A stretch of DNA of 64,000 nt, taken from positions 3,278,714 through 3,342,713 of the forward strand of contig JAQFVV010012506.1 in assembly GCA_028023455.1 (NCBI GenBank). Direction: 5' to 3'. This stretch comes from Epiperipatus broadwayi (lineage: Eukaryota > Onychophora > Udeonychophora > Euonychophora > Peripatidae). A program made the translations under genes and the position numbers. Positions 51,135 to 62,660 of this stretch are shown here, piece after piece (position 1 is the stretch's first letter; each line of letters begins with the position of its first letter). The notes under the pieces were generated by a model. It made no database searches, was not told where the DNA came from, and saw only the letters and a list, made by a program, of their open reading frames with translations.

Positions 51135-51230
51135 TTTTCATTGTCCGGACAAACACCTATCGTCGGTCGGATCAAGCCGCGGACGCCGCAGGGAACATCA
51201 CGGAAAAAGGACGGTATCGTATCTCCTAAA
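51135..51230. other. GC-rich island inside the left arm
   Basis: CATTGTCCGGACAAACACC is followed by CGTCGGTCGGATCAAGCCGC and GACGCCGCAGGGAACATCAC. It is far GC-richer than anything within tens of kilobases and has many CpGs. The inverse copy is in the right arm with a few changes (for example the 3' part reads GTGCCGAGGGAAC). It could be a promoter-like or replication-relevant core; I cannot tell. Confidence 0.5.
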
Positions 51231-52109
51231 TTAAACTATCTCGTATGCTACTTTTGATTCATATTGTTTTATTGTTGTATTGAAATATATGTCTTGCTAT
51301 GTAAACATTTTATGAATTAACCTTAAATATATTTTGGGATCATCTAGCTATATGTAACCTTTTTACCTTCGCTATTCTTCCTTACTAACCATTGTAAATA
51401 TTTAGTATTTCGTTGCGGTTAAATTTAATAATTAATTTTTTTTGTCATTTGAAATCACTTTCCAATTTTATTTATGTTGTTAATTAAATCCAAGTCAGTT
51501 TCTTTTGTGTGCCAACTTGATCTTTTTGATAACACCTCTTTTTTGTCCGCCATTAGCTAGTCACGTATATTTGATTTAGCTATATACGTTCTAAGTTAAT
51601 TTTAAACCCGGTTTTTAGCGCAAAGCCATAAGAAATGCTTTGCGAAAGGTTTTTATGATCTATCGTACTTTATCGAGAAGATCGAGTTGGAATTTTTTTT
51701 AATAAAATTGGGAAGAAAAGAATTTGACCGCAAACCTATTAACCTGCTTTCTTTTTATTGTCTAATTAGTTTGTTGCCATAATTGAGGGGAATAGCGGAG
51801 GCCATTAAAGCTTTATTCATATTTTAAAGCCAGTAATTAAACATTATTTAATTATCAAAAACTTGAGTTTCTTAGTTATATTAAATGCTTTATTTTTACT
51901 TTTCAATGATCCAGGCACGCAAAACGCAAACACCAACACATATTTTGATGTACTTTACACATTTAGCTTTTAGCTCTTTAGGATTTCCCGTCCATGTCTC
52001 TACCGCTGTTGCTAAGCTTTGTGGCCGGTTGAAAAATAATTTATGCATGGCTCAGATGGTGTTGTTTGTTTGTGATCAGGCCTCGAGAACAGGCGAATGG
52101 GCAGAGGTC

Positions 52110-52311
52110 ATAAGTATTCTTGATTTATATCTCGCGTATGGTTGGCTTTGAGGTACTTTCGCCTAGTATTCGAACTGGGTTAAATCTACACACATCATCT
52201 GACTGTCACAGTAGATTTTTTTTCTCCCTGCTTTTTTTTTAGAATTATTTAGATTTTTGTTTGCCTTAAGTTGTTGGATGTGTTTGGGATTACCACGAGA
52301 AAAACAAGCTA
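52110..52311. other. Spacer between the arms of the inverted repeat
   Basis: About 200 bp with no match to the arms. It holds a T-run at 52217-52240. No recognisable gene. Confidence 0.6.
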
Positions 52312-53700
52312 GACCTGCCCATCGCCGTTCTCGAGGCCTGATCACAAACAAACAACACCACTGAGCCGCAAAATTATTTTCAACCGGCCCAAAGCTTAGC
52401 AACAGCGGTAGAGACATGGACGGGAAATCCTAAAGAGCTAAAAGCTAAATGTGTAAAGTACATCAAAATATGTGTTGGTGTTTGCGTTTTGCGTGCCTGG
52501 ATCATTGAAAAGTAAAAATAAAGCATTTAATATAACTAAGAAACTCAAGTTTTTGATAATTAAATAATGTTTAATTACTGGCTTTAAAATATGAATAAAG
52601 CTTTAATGGCCTCCGCTATTCCCCTCAATTATGGCAACAAACAAATTAGACAATAAAAAGAAAGCAGGTTAATAGGTTTGCGGTCAAATTCTTTTCTTCC
52701 CAATTTTATTAAAAAAAATTCCAACTCGATCTTCTCGATAAAGTACGATAGATCATAAAAACCTTTCGCAAAGCATTTCTTATGGCTTTGCGCTAAAAAC
52801 CGGGTTTAAAATTAACTTAGAACGTATATAGCTCAATCAAGTATAGGTGACTAGATAATGGCGGACAAAAAAGAGGTGTTATCAAAAAGATCAAGTTGGC
52901 ACACAAAAGAAACTGACTTGGATTTAATTAACAACATAAATAAAATTGGAAAGTGATTTCAAATGACAAAAAAAAAAAATTAATTATTAAATTTAACCGC
53001 AACGAAATACTAAATATTTACAATGGTTAGTAAGGAAGAATAGCGAAGGTAAAAAGGTTACATATAGCTAGATGATCCCAAAATATATTTAAGGTTAATT
53101 CATAAAATGTTTACATAGCAAGACATATATTTCAATACAACAATAAAACAATATGAATCAAAAGTAGCATACGAGATAGTTTAATTTAGGAGATACGATA
53201 CCGTCCTTTTTCCGTGATGTTCCCTCGGCACCGCGGCTTGATCCGACCGACGATAGGTGTTTGTCCGGACAATGAAAATATGAAGTATGGCTTCCATGAA
53301 AAGTTCTCCAGACACGGCAAGAGTTCATATGGTTATTGATTGGATGTTAAGGCATTTTGGATGGTATTTAGGAACCCCGGCGATAGGCAAAACTATGACT
53401 TGCCTAGCCAAGCATATCCATTTTCCTCAAAATACGGTTGGTTTTAACTGGAGCAGGTTCTAACTTCTCCATTGTTTGAAAATGACAGCTATATCACTTT
53501 TTTTAAAGCACAAGCTAAATGTGAAGCAAAATCTGACGGATTTCTCCCAAGAGAAATCTGAATGCACTTTCCAGAAAGCTTGGAAATAAAACAGCAAGAA
53601 AAATCTTAATAAATCGCCTTCACAAGCAAAATCAGAATCAAATGACTCCTTCAAAAAGAAAAGTCTGAATAATTATCTCTTTTGTTCTCCCTACTATTTA

Positions 53701-53720
53701 AGATCGGAAGAGCGTCGTGT
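53701..53720 (+). other. Illumina TruSeq adapter sequence embedded in the assembly
   Basis: The 20 bases AGATCGGAAGAGCGTCGTGT are identical to the start of the Illumina universal adapter. In the left arm the inverse position holds 22 bp of ordinary sequence (about 50688-50709). Flanks on both sides continue the arm without change. This is an assembly or read-trimming artefact, not biology. Confidence 0.97.
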
Positions 53721-54299
53721 CCATTGTTTGTATGATCTGAGATCTTGATAAGCCCCCCCTTGCTGCTTTGTTTCAAAACAACACGTTCTAAAAATAACTT
53801 CAATTTTTTTCTCTAACTTTCTTACTTTAAAGTTGGAATTCTATTAATTAAAAAGCAAGAAAGAAAATGCCATCTTTAATTAGACTTGAACGGCTCACTA
53901 ATTAAAATATACATTCTTTCAGAAATGTTGGTGGGCTTATCTCAAAATCAAATCATACTAAATATTTTAATAAAATTTGAACAACAATATATTATTATTT
54001 TACAATAGAATAAGCATTTTATCTCAGCAGAATTTTGCATTACCTCATATATATACGCTAGATGTATATATATGTTTGACTAATAGGTTAAGCAATTTTG
54101 ATCAATAGAATGAAATTTATTTAAAATAAAATATTTAACTGTAATACACATTTAATAAGCATAACTATTTTTAACTCTAATGCAAAACCCTGCTGATATT
54201 GAACTATAAACTTAATTTAGGTCTACAATATTAATTAAGTTTATAGGAAGATGTGAAGCATGGATTGGACTTCAGATCCATTGCTTCAATATATATACG

Positions 54300-57080
54300 T
54301 GAATCTAAATGGATCTCTACTAAATTTTAAATATTTATAGTAAATTAATTATAAAAATGAATATTTGCCTTTTTTTAAATGTCAACAAAATTTTAATTTT
54401 CTTTATGCCCATTTAATTCATGTATGAATATACGTAGGATAAATAAATAATCTTATATATATTGTAAATCATGTATCTTGTAATCTTGACAAGTCATTGT
54501 ATCATTCTAAAAAATGTATAAAATGTTATAAATACCAAAGGTTCTTTAATTAAATTTTACTTTACTAATTGATTGGTCTTTCAGTACCATATATGGAAAT
54601 GTAGGTCAATATAGTTAAATTTCACTTGGCTATTGATCAGGCTTTCCATACCACATATGGAAATATAGGTCAGTTGAAGATATAACCAAGTATATTGAGT
54701 TTGAAATAATTGCTAGCCATAATTTGATCAGATTAAAATCTAAACAAAAATGTAATGGAAATAAAAGATTACATCCTGTTTCTAGATATGTGTGAAATGA
54801 ATAAAATCTCTTGCCTCAAGGCAACATTATTCAAATAGTTGCATTAAGTATAAATAGCTAATTTTTGTGCCATCTAGATACTTATTCTAAGTCTTATTTC
54901 AGAGTTTTGTCATACTTCATGTCTGTTTAATTGGTGAAATAACTAATGTCGGAGCAAAAGAAGTGACCATTTGCTTTCTCATATCTCTGGGACTTTCATC
55001 TCTCACTCATGATGCTGAAGCCTGAAACATCTGGGCCAAATTTAGCAACTTTTTCAAAGAAGATACTTGACTGTAAGTGAACTTTAAATCTCTACTGATG
55101 TCTGTTTCCATCCAAACCAGTCTCTGATCATGATCAGCCAATTTACCACTTGCATTGTCTCAACAAGTTGAATCAAGGTAAAACATCTACATTGCCATCA
55201 ATTAGTGAACTCTTAATTAATCTAACTTTTATTTAAAATTATACTGTTATCCTTTTCATACCATATTTAATTCTTAAAACCCATTTGGTATAATGCTCAA
55301 TAATGTCTATACAATTTAGTCTAATGCTGTATAAGTTCTTTTTAAATTTTGGTGCTGCAATTTACATTGAATTTTATTTTTCTCTTAGTTCCTTTTGATT
55401 TACTTTAATATGCCAAGTTGGTATCCAACCCAGTGAATAAATTTAAACCCACAGCCATAGTTTTCTCCTATTAAATTGTTGGAGATGTAAATTTATTTAA
55501 AGTTAATTAGTGTAATTCACTTTGTTTTACTCTTAAATGGCAGGTAATGCTTTAATGCCTGAACTCATCTGCCCTCATTAATTATAAAGTAAATCCTTGC
55601 TTAATCATTGAAATAAGTTTTGCTATTTAATTAAATCTCACTAGAACTGAGTTTAATATTTAATGTATCATCTGCCTATGTGTAATCTAGTTTTATTTTG
55701 TAATTATGTCAAATTATAGTGCATTGATCACTTATGTGGGAGAAAGCAAATAGGTTAAAGTTTAGTATTGTTCCTGACTTATGCACCTTGCACATGCTAG
55801 ATTGTTATACTTTTGCTTGGATTCTAGATCTTGTTGAATGAAAACATGATTTTGAACATACAAGGTATAATTTTATGTATTGAACCCTAGTAATTATTGA
55901 TATTATTTTGAAATTACAATGGTGATGAAGAATATTACTATAATAAGTTGAAAAGATGTTAATAGTATTACTATTGAGTTGTATTATATTTTATATTATT
56001 TTTTATGGTAAATAGTCGGATTGAAGGCTATTTAACTTTTTTTTATTTTTTTAATATTTCAATATTTAGATTATGTAAATTTATATTTTGTAAATTTAAA
56101 TAATGTTTTGTTAAAAGTAAATTTGTTAATGTTGGTTTGAATTTGTATCACATCTTGAGAGTTTCTTTACTTGTTATTTCCAAGTGATTTATTGATCTTC
56201 TCATCCACACACATACATTATATGAATTAATCATATGACTACATTAATGCATATGATTTATAAGAAATATATTATGGTTATTAAGATTATCATTGTAGAA
56301 GATATTATTATTCCTAAACATGAAAGGTATATAATCCCAATTATAAATTATTTAATATGATGATTATATTGAAAGTTGATATTTTTGAAGATGCCACATA
56401 AAAATATAAGAAGAATTTTAAAGCATATGACATGAAAATATTTTGAACTTGTTAAAGAGATTAAATATTATGTTTATAAGAGTCTATAATTTTAATTATG
56501 TTTTATTGATGGAAAAAATTAAGTAGATGTGTTATATTAAGAGTCTTGAGATATTTTATTTTATTTATTATTGTTTTGTAATATAGTTAGAATAAAATGA
56601 ATCTGAGATAATGATAATGTTAAGAGCTAGATTAAATGATAATATGTAAGAATTTTATTTGGTGGTAGATTTATTATTATATTTTTATAAAAGAATAGTA
56701 ATTATTTTAGTAATTTATTATAAAATTGTATAATTGTTTAATTAAAATTATTCTGAGTATTATGTGAGTCATGGGAATATTAGAGTGAGTTTTAAGAAGT
56801 TAGATAGAAGTGATATTCCTATGCCATTGAGAGTATATCTTTAAGAGTATATTCTTAATGTTGAACTAACTGTGTACTTTCTAAATGCTTTGTGTTGATT
56901 CTAATAATTTTTTATTATTTTATCAAACCATTTTTATTAGTAAAATAAGCTACTCCTATTTTAAATTAATGTAATGATAAATGAGATGGGTATTTGATTT
57001 GAACCTTAGTTACTTGTTAGTTTGTGTTTTGACTTTATTAAATTTCTTAAATGTAAATATATTAAATTTAAGCGTAAACA
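54300..57080. other. AT-rich non-coding stretch, no gene seen
   Basis: Apart from the small tandem duplication at 54551-54678 I see no element. At 54990-55060 the text TGATGCTGAAGCCTGAAACA resembles a broken hammerhead core but does not fit it. Confidence 0.45.
54551..54678 (+). repeat. Tandem duplication, about 64-bp unit
   Basis: Two units share TTAAATTT/TTAAATTTCACTT, then CTTTC and ACCATATATGGAAATGTAGG versus ACCACATATGGAAATATAGG. The units are about 80% alike. Confidence 0.7.
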
Positions 57081-57087
57081 GATAATA

Positions 57088-57274
57088 TAATAACGTGAAA
57101 GTTAAACACCTTCAAACAGATACGCTTTAAAAATGCTTAAGTGACAGCCAATCAGTTCTGGCTTGTGTTTTAGAATTTAGAGTCCCATGTGATGCCATTA
57201 TTCCATCTGATTGGCTGTCACTTAAGCATTTTTAAAGCGTATCTGTTTGAAGGTGTTTAACTTTCACGTTATTA
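57088..57274. mobile_element. MITE-like element, 68-bp perfect TIRs
   Basis: Left arm 57088-57155 and right arm 57207-57274 are identical inverse copies, starting TAATAACGTGAAAGTTAAAC and ending in AGCCAATCAG at the loop. The 51-bp centre is unrelated. Perfect arms mean a recent insertion or strong recent homogenisation. The ends sit in TA-rich DNA, so a TA target duplication is possible but not provable. No coding capacity. Confidence 0.93.
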
Positions 57275-58190
57275 AATTTCTTTAATAAATTTTTAAGTAT
57301 AATTTTTTTCTAGGCATATTATTTTAGAGATGGGAATGAGCTAGTTAAAGCATAGCATTAATTAATTAGATCTCTAAGCAACTTGATTGTAAATAAAGTA
57401 GTATTTAATGCAGTTAGCCAGAGAATCTCTATTTCTAATGTCAGTAAGAGTAAGGGTACAATATATATATATATAAGTTCTGCCTATATAACTTTATATC
57501 AAATATTTATGCTAGTATATCTAACAAAGTTATATAGTTTATTTTCTATTAAGCAAATGCTATTACTCTGGTAAAGATAGTGAGTCATTTTGTAAGCTAT
57601 TTAATTGATTCCTAACTACTATTATAAAATATTATTGTTTAAGACAGATTTATATAAGTAAATTTAAATGATTTTAGCTTAGCAATCAAGATTTTTGTTG
57701 TTGTGAGTGGATAAAACCATAAAATAGTTATTTTAAAATATAAGGTATTCTTAACATAGTATGGTTGATTGCACATACTTATTGGATCGAGTTATCAATA
57801 AAATAACCATTCAAATAAGTTTTAAATATTTAAATCAATTTCAAATGTTGTATGGAGTTTGAGGAATGTAATTAATTAATTGTCAATTTATTTTGAAAGT
57901 ATAATTTTAAATATTACTTTGATAATCGTCAATTTTTTTATAAGTCTTAATATTTAGCTAGTAAACTTTAAATTACTTATTTCTAAATCCTCTCTTAAAT
58001 ATTTTTGCTTTGTGTGAATTTTTATGTTGTCAATTTCAATTTAAAGTACTTCCTGGTGTCAAAGATAACTTAATGTTTTTTATCTTATACTAGTTTTCTG
58101 TTGAAAAATACTTAATATCTTAAAATAATAAGCTAATATTTTGAAAATGTTTTAAATATATATATATGTATTCTTTATTAATGTAATAAT
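57275..58190. other. AT-rich non-coding stretch, no gene seen
   Basis: Short TA runs near 57459-57474 and 58157-58168. No domain-bearing frame. Confidence 0.5.
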
Positions 58191-58339
58191 GTTCAGTTCT
58201 TGTAAACTATTCACTGTGCAGCCTGTGGTGGTGCTGTTTCTAGTTAAAAGCATAGCGATATAACTTTACCGGGCCTCTAGATTTTTTCTGTAATAGATCG
58301 TATTTTGACATACAGCGGCGACTTTTTTTTTTTTAATAT

Positions 58340-58675
58340 ATTGTTGTTGTTGTTTTTTTGGACATAATTTTTTTTTTTTTTTCATTTGATAAATTTAAAA
58401 CTAGAATGGATACTTTTACTTTTTTTTTATCTCAAAAGTACACAATTTTAACATACGCCTTTTTTGGTTTGGATTTCGATTCTAAATCTACTGTTTTTTT
58501 ACAGACGTCTTTTTTTTTGTTGTTGTTTTTTGGATTCGATACATTTCAAAGTATAAAGGACACTTTTAACTTTTTTTGGATCTCAAATATACACAATTTT
58601 GACATACGACTTTCTTTTATTTTTTTCCTTGCTTTTAAAATACTGTTTTGGTTTTTTTAACAGACGTCTTTTTTT
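58340..58675 (+). repeat. Tandem repeat, about 159-bp period, T-rich
   Basis: Two diverged units share GGATACTTTTACTTTTT/GGACACTTTTAACTTTTT, then CACAATTTTAACATACGCC versus CACAATTTTGACATACGAC, and ACAGACGTCT (58501 and 58660). The Phe-rich frame 58358-58660 is a by-product. Confidence 0.75.
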
Positions 58676-59235
58676 TTTTTTTTTGGTTAAAATTTAGAAT
58701 CGACACTTGATTTTTTAATTTGTTACAATTGCGGGTTGCTGTTTCTTGATTTAAAAACAAAATCAAAGCTGTCCAACAAACTCTGTCTCAGATATGTATT
58801 TGCTTCTAAACGAAAAGAACTTTTTTTGGTAACATTTTGACTAAGATATCGATCAAGAGAGTCGAGTCTCTTCCAACCCAAAACAAGCGTGTTGTTGATT
58901 GATTTGAGAAGAATTCGAAGCTGTCAAACCAACTCTGCCACACTCGACTGTAAAGCCCTACCCTTTTAACACTGACATTCTGGGTGTGGATTAATTGACT
59001 TACAGATCCAAATAATCACAAACAAAATACAGACTATTCATTTCAATCCAATAAATTTTATTCACCACCTATGACTAAACCAAATAAACTGCATCATCTT
59101 TTTCTCAGTTTTTTGAGGCATCACACAATTGCAATAATGCGATGGTAGCCATTTTGTTCTTTTTTTGTTACTCTCGTTGAGTCGTGACAGAAACGGTACT
59201 TTTTCACCAACAACTACAATTGTCTGACAGAGACG

Positions 59236-59580
59236 TTGACATCTTTTTTTGGGTTCCAAATAACAACCAACCCACCAAAAAAACAAGCTTGGATAAATCT
59301 CAAGATTATGTTGATAATTACTAGTATGCCAAAAGATCTCAGTTGGGAAATACAGAAAATCATCAACATCAACAAACAGTTGGAAATCATTCCACTGCAC
59401 ACACTGTCATCTGAAATTCGAGCGAGAATACAAATTTTCTCACTATGCATAAAAATTCATGCCGCAATGAAAAAGCAGCAAACTATACGATCATATAGTG
59501 TTGTTAGTTTAGACATAGGATTAGGAGCTGTGGAAGAATTGGCCGTGGATTCTAAACCACTACATCTATTGTCTCTTTAA
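59236..59580 (+). CDS. Unidentified open frame inside the 1.5-kb TIR element
   Basis: A 114-residue frame that lies wholly within the TIR element. The middle part, SMPKDLSWEIQKIININKQ and LSSEIRARIQIFSLCIKIH, looks like amphipathic helices, and the end is VEELAVDSKPLHLLSL. Two opposite-strand frames overlap it (59062-59400, 59214-59450). I recognise no transposase motif or zinc finger. It may be a relic of the element's protein or chance. The start codon is not supported by anything beyond being the first ATG. Confidence 0.25.
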   Translation: MTSFFGFQITTNPPKKQAWINLKIMLIITSMPKDLSWEIQKIININKQLEIIPLHTLSSEIRARIQIFSLCIKIHAAMKKQQTIRSYSVVSLDIGLGAVEELAVDSKPLHLLSL

Positions 59581-59699
59581 GCAGCTAATATGATCGTGTA
59601 TTAGCCATAAGGTTTGGCTGTGAAAGTGATATTATTCTGTGTTTTTACACAGAAACAGTGCCACCACCGGCTGTACAGTGAATAGTTTACAAGAACCTA

Positions 59700-61550
59700 A
59701 TTTTCATTTTATTAAATAATTTCTAAGATGTATAATATAATGTAAAGATGACATTATCTTTTATGTCTAAATTTTTCAGATAATAATTAATTAAAAAGTT
59801 TATTTTTATCTGATTTGATCTCTTAGAATAATTAGGCTACATATATTAATTATTAATTTACAACCCATTGTCAATCATGTATTTAATTAGTTATCACTAA
59901 TTTATTCTATTTAAACTTTGCCATCATGTATTTTACAAATTTCACTATCTTTACTTCATCATTTTTCCTCAGTGTTCTATGGGATAATTATTTATAATTA
60001 TCTATTATTTTATTTGATTTACCCATGCAGTGCCAAAATAATCATCAACTTGTATTTCAACTTTACCCAACCACCACTTCAGAACTGCTCCAAGGTTATA
60101 ATCCACTATGAATCTTTGACAATGCATAAATAATTACGGAAACAATATGTTGTTTCAACGATTTGTGACAACAGGTAATTTTGCTACAGAAAGTATAAAT
60201 ATTGCTCAAACTATTATTAATTTTCAGTTTGCTTGTTTAATTATGCTTAAACTTTTTTTGAAAGTGATTATTTTAAAATGTTGAATGTCAAAACTTTATT
60301 TAACTTTGCATTAATTTTAAAATACATTATTCTGTTTTATTCTACAATGAATTATATGCTATGAATTCTACAAATATTAAGTGTTGCTATTGTTTACATA
60401 ATGTTATCCTTAATCTGATATTTCTAATTCAAATTAGAACTTTTGTTAGACTAGTAGGACCATATAAATGATAAAGTGCTTATTAAATAATAATTATAAA
60501 AATATTAATTCGTTGCTTTATTCTAAAAAAAATTATTTTATTTTTATGTCTATGAATGAAATATAAACAATAGAATATTGGTATGGAAATATTTTTGCTT
60601 TATTCTAGAAATATAAATAATTATAATTATGCTTTAATGTACATTATTTGCTAATAAATATTTTATCTATCTCTTAAAGATAAAATACAATATAAAATAA
60701 ACTCAGTACTTGCTTTTAATTTATGTGTGGATAATTAAAAAAATGATTAAACTTAATAAATGATCTTAAACATATTTTTAATGTTAAGAAAAAATAGAAT
60801 ATTTCTTTTTATGTGCTTGCTAAAATCTGCTCTTTGTTTTTATAATGTTACTGTGCTCCTGATAAAAAAATTATTTATCACTGAATAATACTTTATATTA
60901 TTTTGCATTATTTTAACAAAAATACATTATGCTCTTTGTTAATGGTTTGTTGTGTCAAGCTACAAATTATGGTTGCAAAAAGGAAGCCATATTTTATCTA
61001 GATGCTATTTTAAAATGAATAGTATGCTTTCTACTTTTTATAGTAGCTTGTCATTTGGGCATCACAGCTGATTGGTTGAAATTTCGTTTTCTTTTTTAAA
61101 TCCCAGCATTTGTTGCATCTTGAAAATCTCTTTGAAATGGCATCTCTTGGGTTGAAATCAAATGAAATTTGACTTTTTTTATTAATTTTTTTGTTAAAAC
61201 GTGCATTTAATTTTTTTCTATTTTCATTAGTTTTCTAGTTTACAGGAGGTAATAAAGGGAGAATTTTTTTTTCAGCCTCATTATGTTACTAAAGTGAATT
61301 AAAAATATGCAAATCATTCGCATTCAAAGCCTTGAATGGGATATGAACATAATTGCAGAATATCGGTCGTAACTATACAATTTTAATTTTTTAATTTTTT
61401 AAATAATATTTTAATTATTTGATAAATAGTATAATTTATTAACTTGGCTTTTGCATTGGTGTGTGTGTAATATATAAATTATGTAATATTAAATCATTTA
61501 TGCTCTTTATTATATGGTATATAAATTAGTGTTTATATGTACAGTAATTT
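59700..61550. other. AT-rich non-coding stretch, no gene seen
   Basis: No domain-bearing frame or recognised repeat. It ends at the retrozyme-like array. Confidence 0.5.
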
Positions 61551-61689
61551 TGTGTCTAATAAACATCACCTGATCACGATTTCTTATGCTTGCTTATAAC
61601 TGTTATTAAAACAGGCAAAACTCATCCTACAGTATTGCCCTCAGTCCAAGACAGAATAACCAATGGATGCCAAAAGGCTTATGCATAAA

Positions 61690-61790
61690 ATCCCCATCTA
61701 GTGCCTACTCATCCAATATCCCCAGACTTAGTTTCTGGATTGTGGCCTTCATCAGTGAGGAACCTTGGTTATGAGAGCACTGCACCTAGA
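61690..61790 (-). ncRNA. Type I hammerhead ribozyme, unit 1 (core intact)
   Basis: Minus strand: CTGATGA (61749-61755), stem II segment (61736-61748), GAAAC (61731-61735), a 3-nt loop TAA, then GTC (61725-61727). The expected cut follows the C paired to 61725. Stem I pairs TCCTCA with TGGGGA (one G-U pair). After a small internal loop come CCAA with TTGG, CTCAT with ATGAG, and AGTGC with GCACT, giving a long rod. Stem II is the weak part: GGCC...TCC pairs only partly in this unit, while the other units have GCC. Stem III is the 2-bp minimal form (A-U, C-G). This matches the known core (CUGANGA, GAAA, NUH). Confidence 0.75.
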
Positions 61791-62172
61791 TCTTAGGATC
61801 TAATGAAATCCTCCAGCAGCCCCCTTTTATCTCTACTTTACTACAAAACTATGAGACTTAAATTGAAAACACAATAATATTTTCAATCCAAGCTCATTAG
61901 CTTATATGATCATATAAGTCTGAACTCAGTTCAGTATCTATACATTTTGGTGCCTTTGATTCTTTAATAACCATAGCCATCACTATCCTATTAGGCAGGA
62001 TTGGTTTTAAGTCAATAAACATCACCTGATCATCATTTCTTATGCTTGCTTATAACTGTTATTAAAACAAGCAAAGCTTTGCATACAGTATTGCCATTCA
62101 GTGCAAGCCAGAGTAATCAATGGTGCCAGTTGGCTTGTGCATAAAATTCCCATTTAGTGCCTACTCATCCAA

Positions 62173-62216
62173 TATCCCAATACTAGTTTCTGGCTTGTGC
62201 CTTCATCACTGAGAAG
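62173..62216 (-). ncRNA. Hammerhead ribozyme, unit 2 (core mutated)
   Basis: The same place in unit 2 reads GTGATGA (62203-62209) instead of CTGATGA. The first core C (C3) is therefore replaced by G, which breaks the C3-G8 pair and should abolish cleavage. Stem II is good here (GGC...GCC, loop ACAA). GAAAC (62186-62190) and the TA loop are intact, and the cleavage triplet is GTA, which is permitted. So this copy is probably inactive. Confidence 0.65.
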
Positions 62217-62559
62217 CCTTGGATATGAGAGCACTGCATCTAGATATTAGGATCTAATACAATTCTCTAGTAGCCACCTTTTATCTCTACTTAACTATAA
62301 AATATGAGATCTTAAATGAAAACACAATAATATTTCCAATTCAAGCTCATTAGCTTATATAGTCATATAGGTCTGAACTCAGTTCAGTACCTATACATTT
62401 TGGTGTTTTTGATTCTTTAATAACCAGCCAGCCCTATCCTATTAGGCAGGATTGGTTTAAACCAATAAACATCACATGATCACCATTTCTTACGCTTGCT
62501 TATGACTGTTATTAAAACAGGAATAACTTTCCATACATTATTGACCCTCAATGCAAGTC

Positions 62560-62660
62560 AGAATAATCAGTGCTCTCAAATCAAAGATTCCTCACTGATG
62601 AAGACCACAAGCCAGAAACTAGTCTGGGTATATTGGATGAGTAGGTACTAGATGTAGATT
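62560..62660 (+). ncRNA. Type I hammerhead ribozyme, inverted copy (core intact)
   Basis: Plus strand: CTGATGA (62595-62601), stem II segment AGACCACAAGCCA (62602-62614), GAAAC (62615-62619), loop TA, GTC (62622-62624). The cut would follow 62624. Stem I: TTCCTCA pairs with TGGGTA with one mismatch. Then TCAA pairs with TTGG, CTCA with TGAG and AGTGC with GTACT, using wobbles where unit 1 has Watson-Crick pairs. Stem II has GAC...GCC, which is a weakened version of GGC...GCC. The rod structure is kept although the sequence differs. Confidence 0.75.

Larger units (their letters stand above)
50120..54297. mobile_element. 4.2-kb inverted repeat (foldback-like), 2-kb arms
   Basis: Left arm 50120-52109 and right arm 52312-54290 are inverse copies along their whole length, with a spacer of about 200 bp. 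They differ by scattered substitutions and short indels, which argues against a simple foldback read artefact. Each arm has an AT-rich outer third, the frame MKESFDSDFACEGDLLRFF (50758 plus; 53460-53654 minus), and a GC-rich patch (51135-51225; about 53170-53270). Neither frame has a known domain. No transposase or RT is visible. A foldback-type DNA element or an inverted genomic duplication fits best. The right arm contains an adapter-like insert (53701-53720). Confidence 0.85.
58196..59696. mobile_element. TIR element, about 1.5 kb, about 48-bp imperfect TIRs
   Basis: The left end GTTCTTGTAAACTATTCACT continues as GTGCAGCCTGTGGTGGTGCTG. It is mirrored by the right end, inverse GTTCTTGTAAACTATTCACT then GTACAGCCGGTGGTGGCACTG. 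No clear target-site duplication is visible. The left half holds a T-rich tandem repeat (about 158-bp period, 58340-58670). The right half is GC-richer and has overlapping frames on both strands, none with a recognised domain. Likely non-autonomous, with or without a decayed transposase. Confidence 0.85.

Noticed and set aside
54990-55060. Possible hammerhead core near TGATGCTGAAGCCTGAAACA
   Set aside because: The core order is broken (no CTGANGA directly before a stem II and GAAA), and no stem I partner is visible.
58358-58660. 100-residue Phe-rich frame
   Set aside because: Created by the T-rich ~159-bp tandem repeat.
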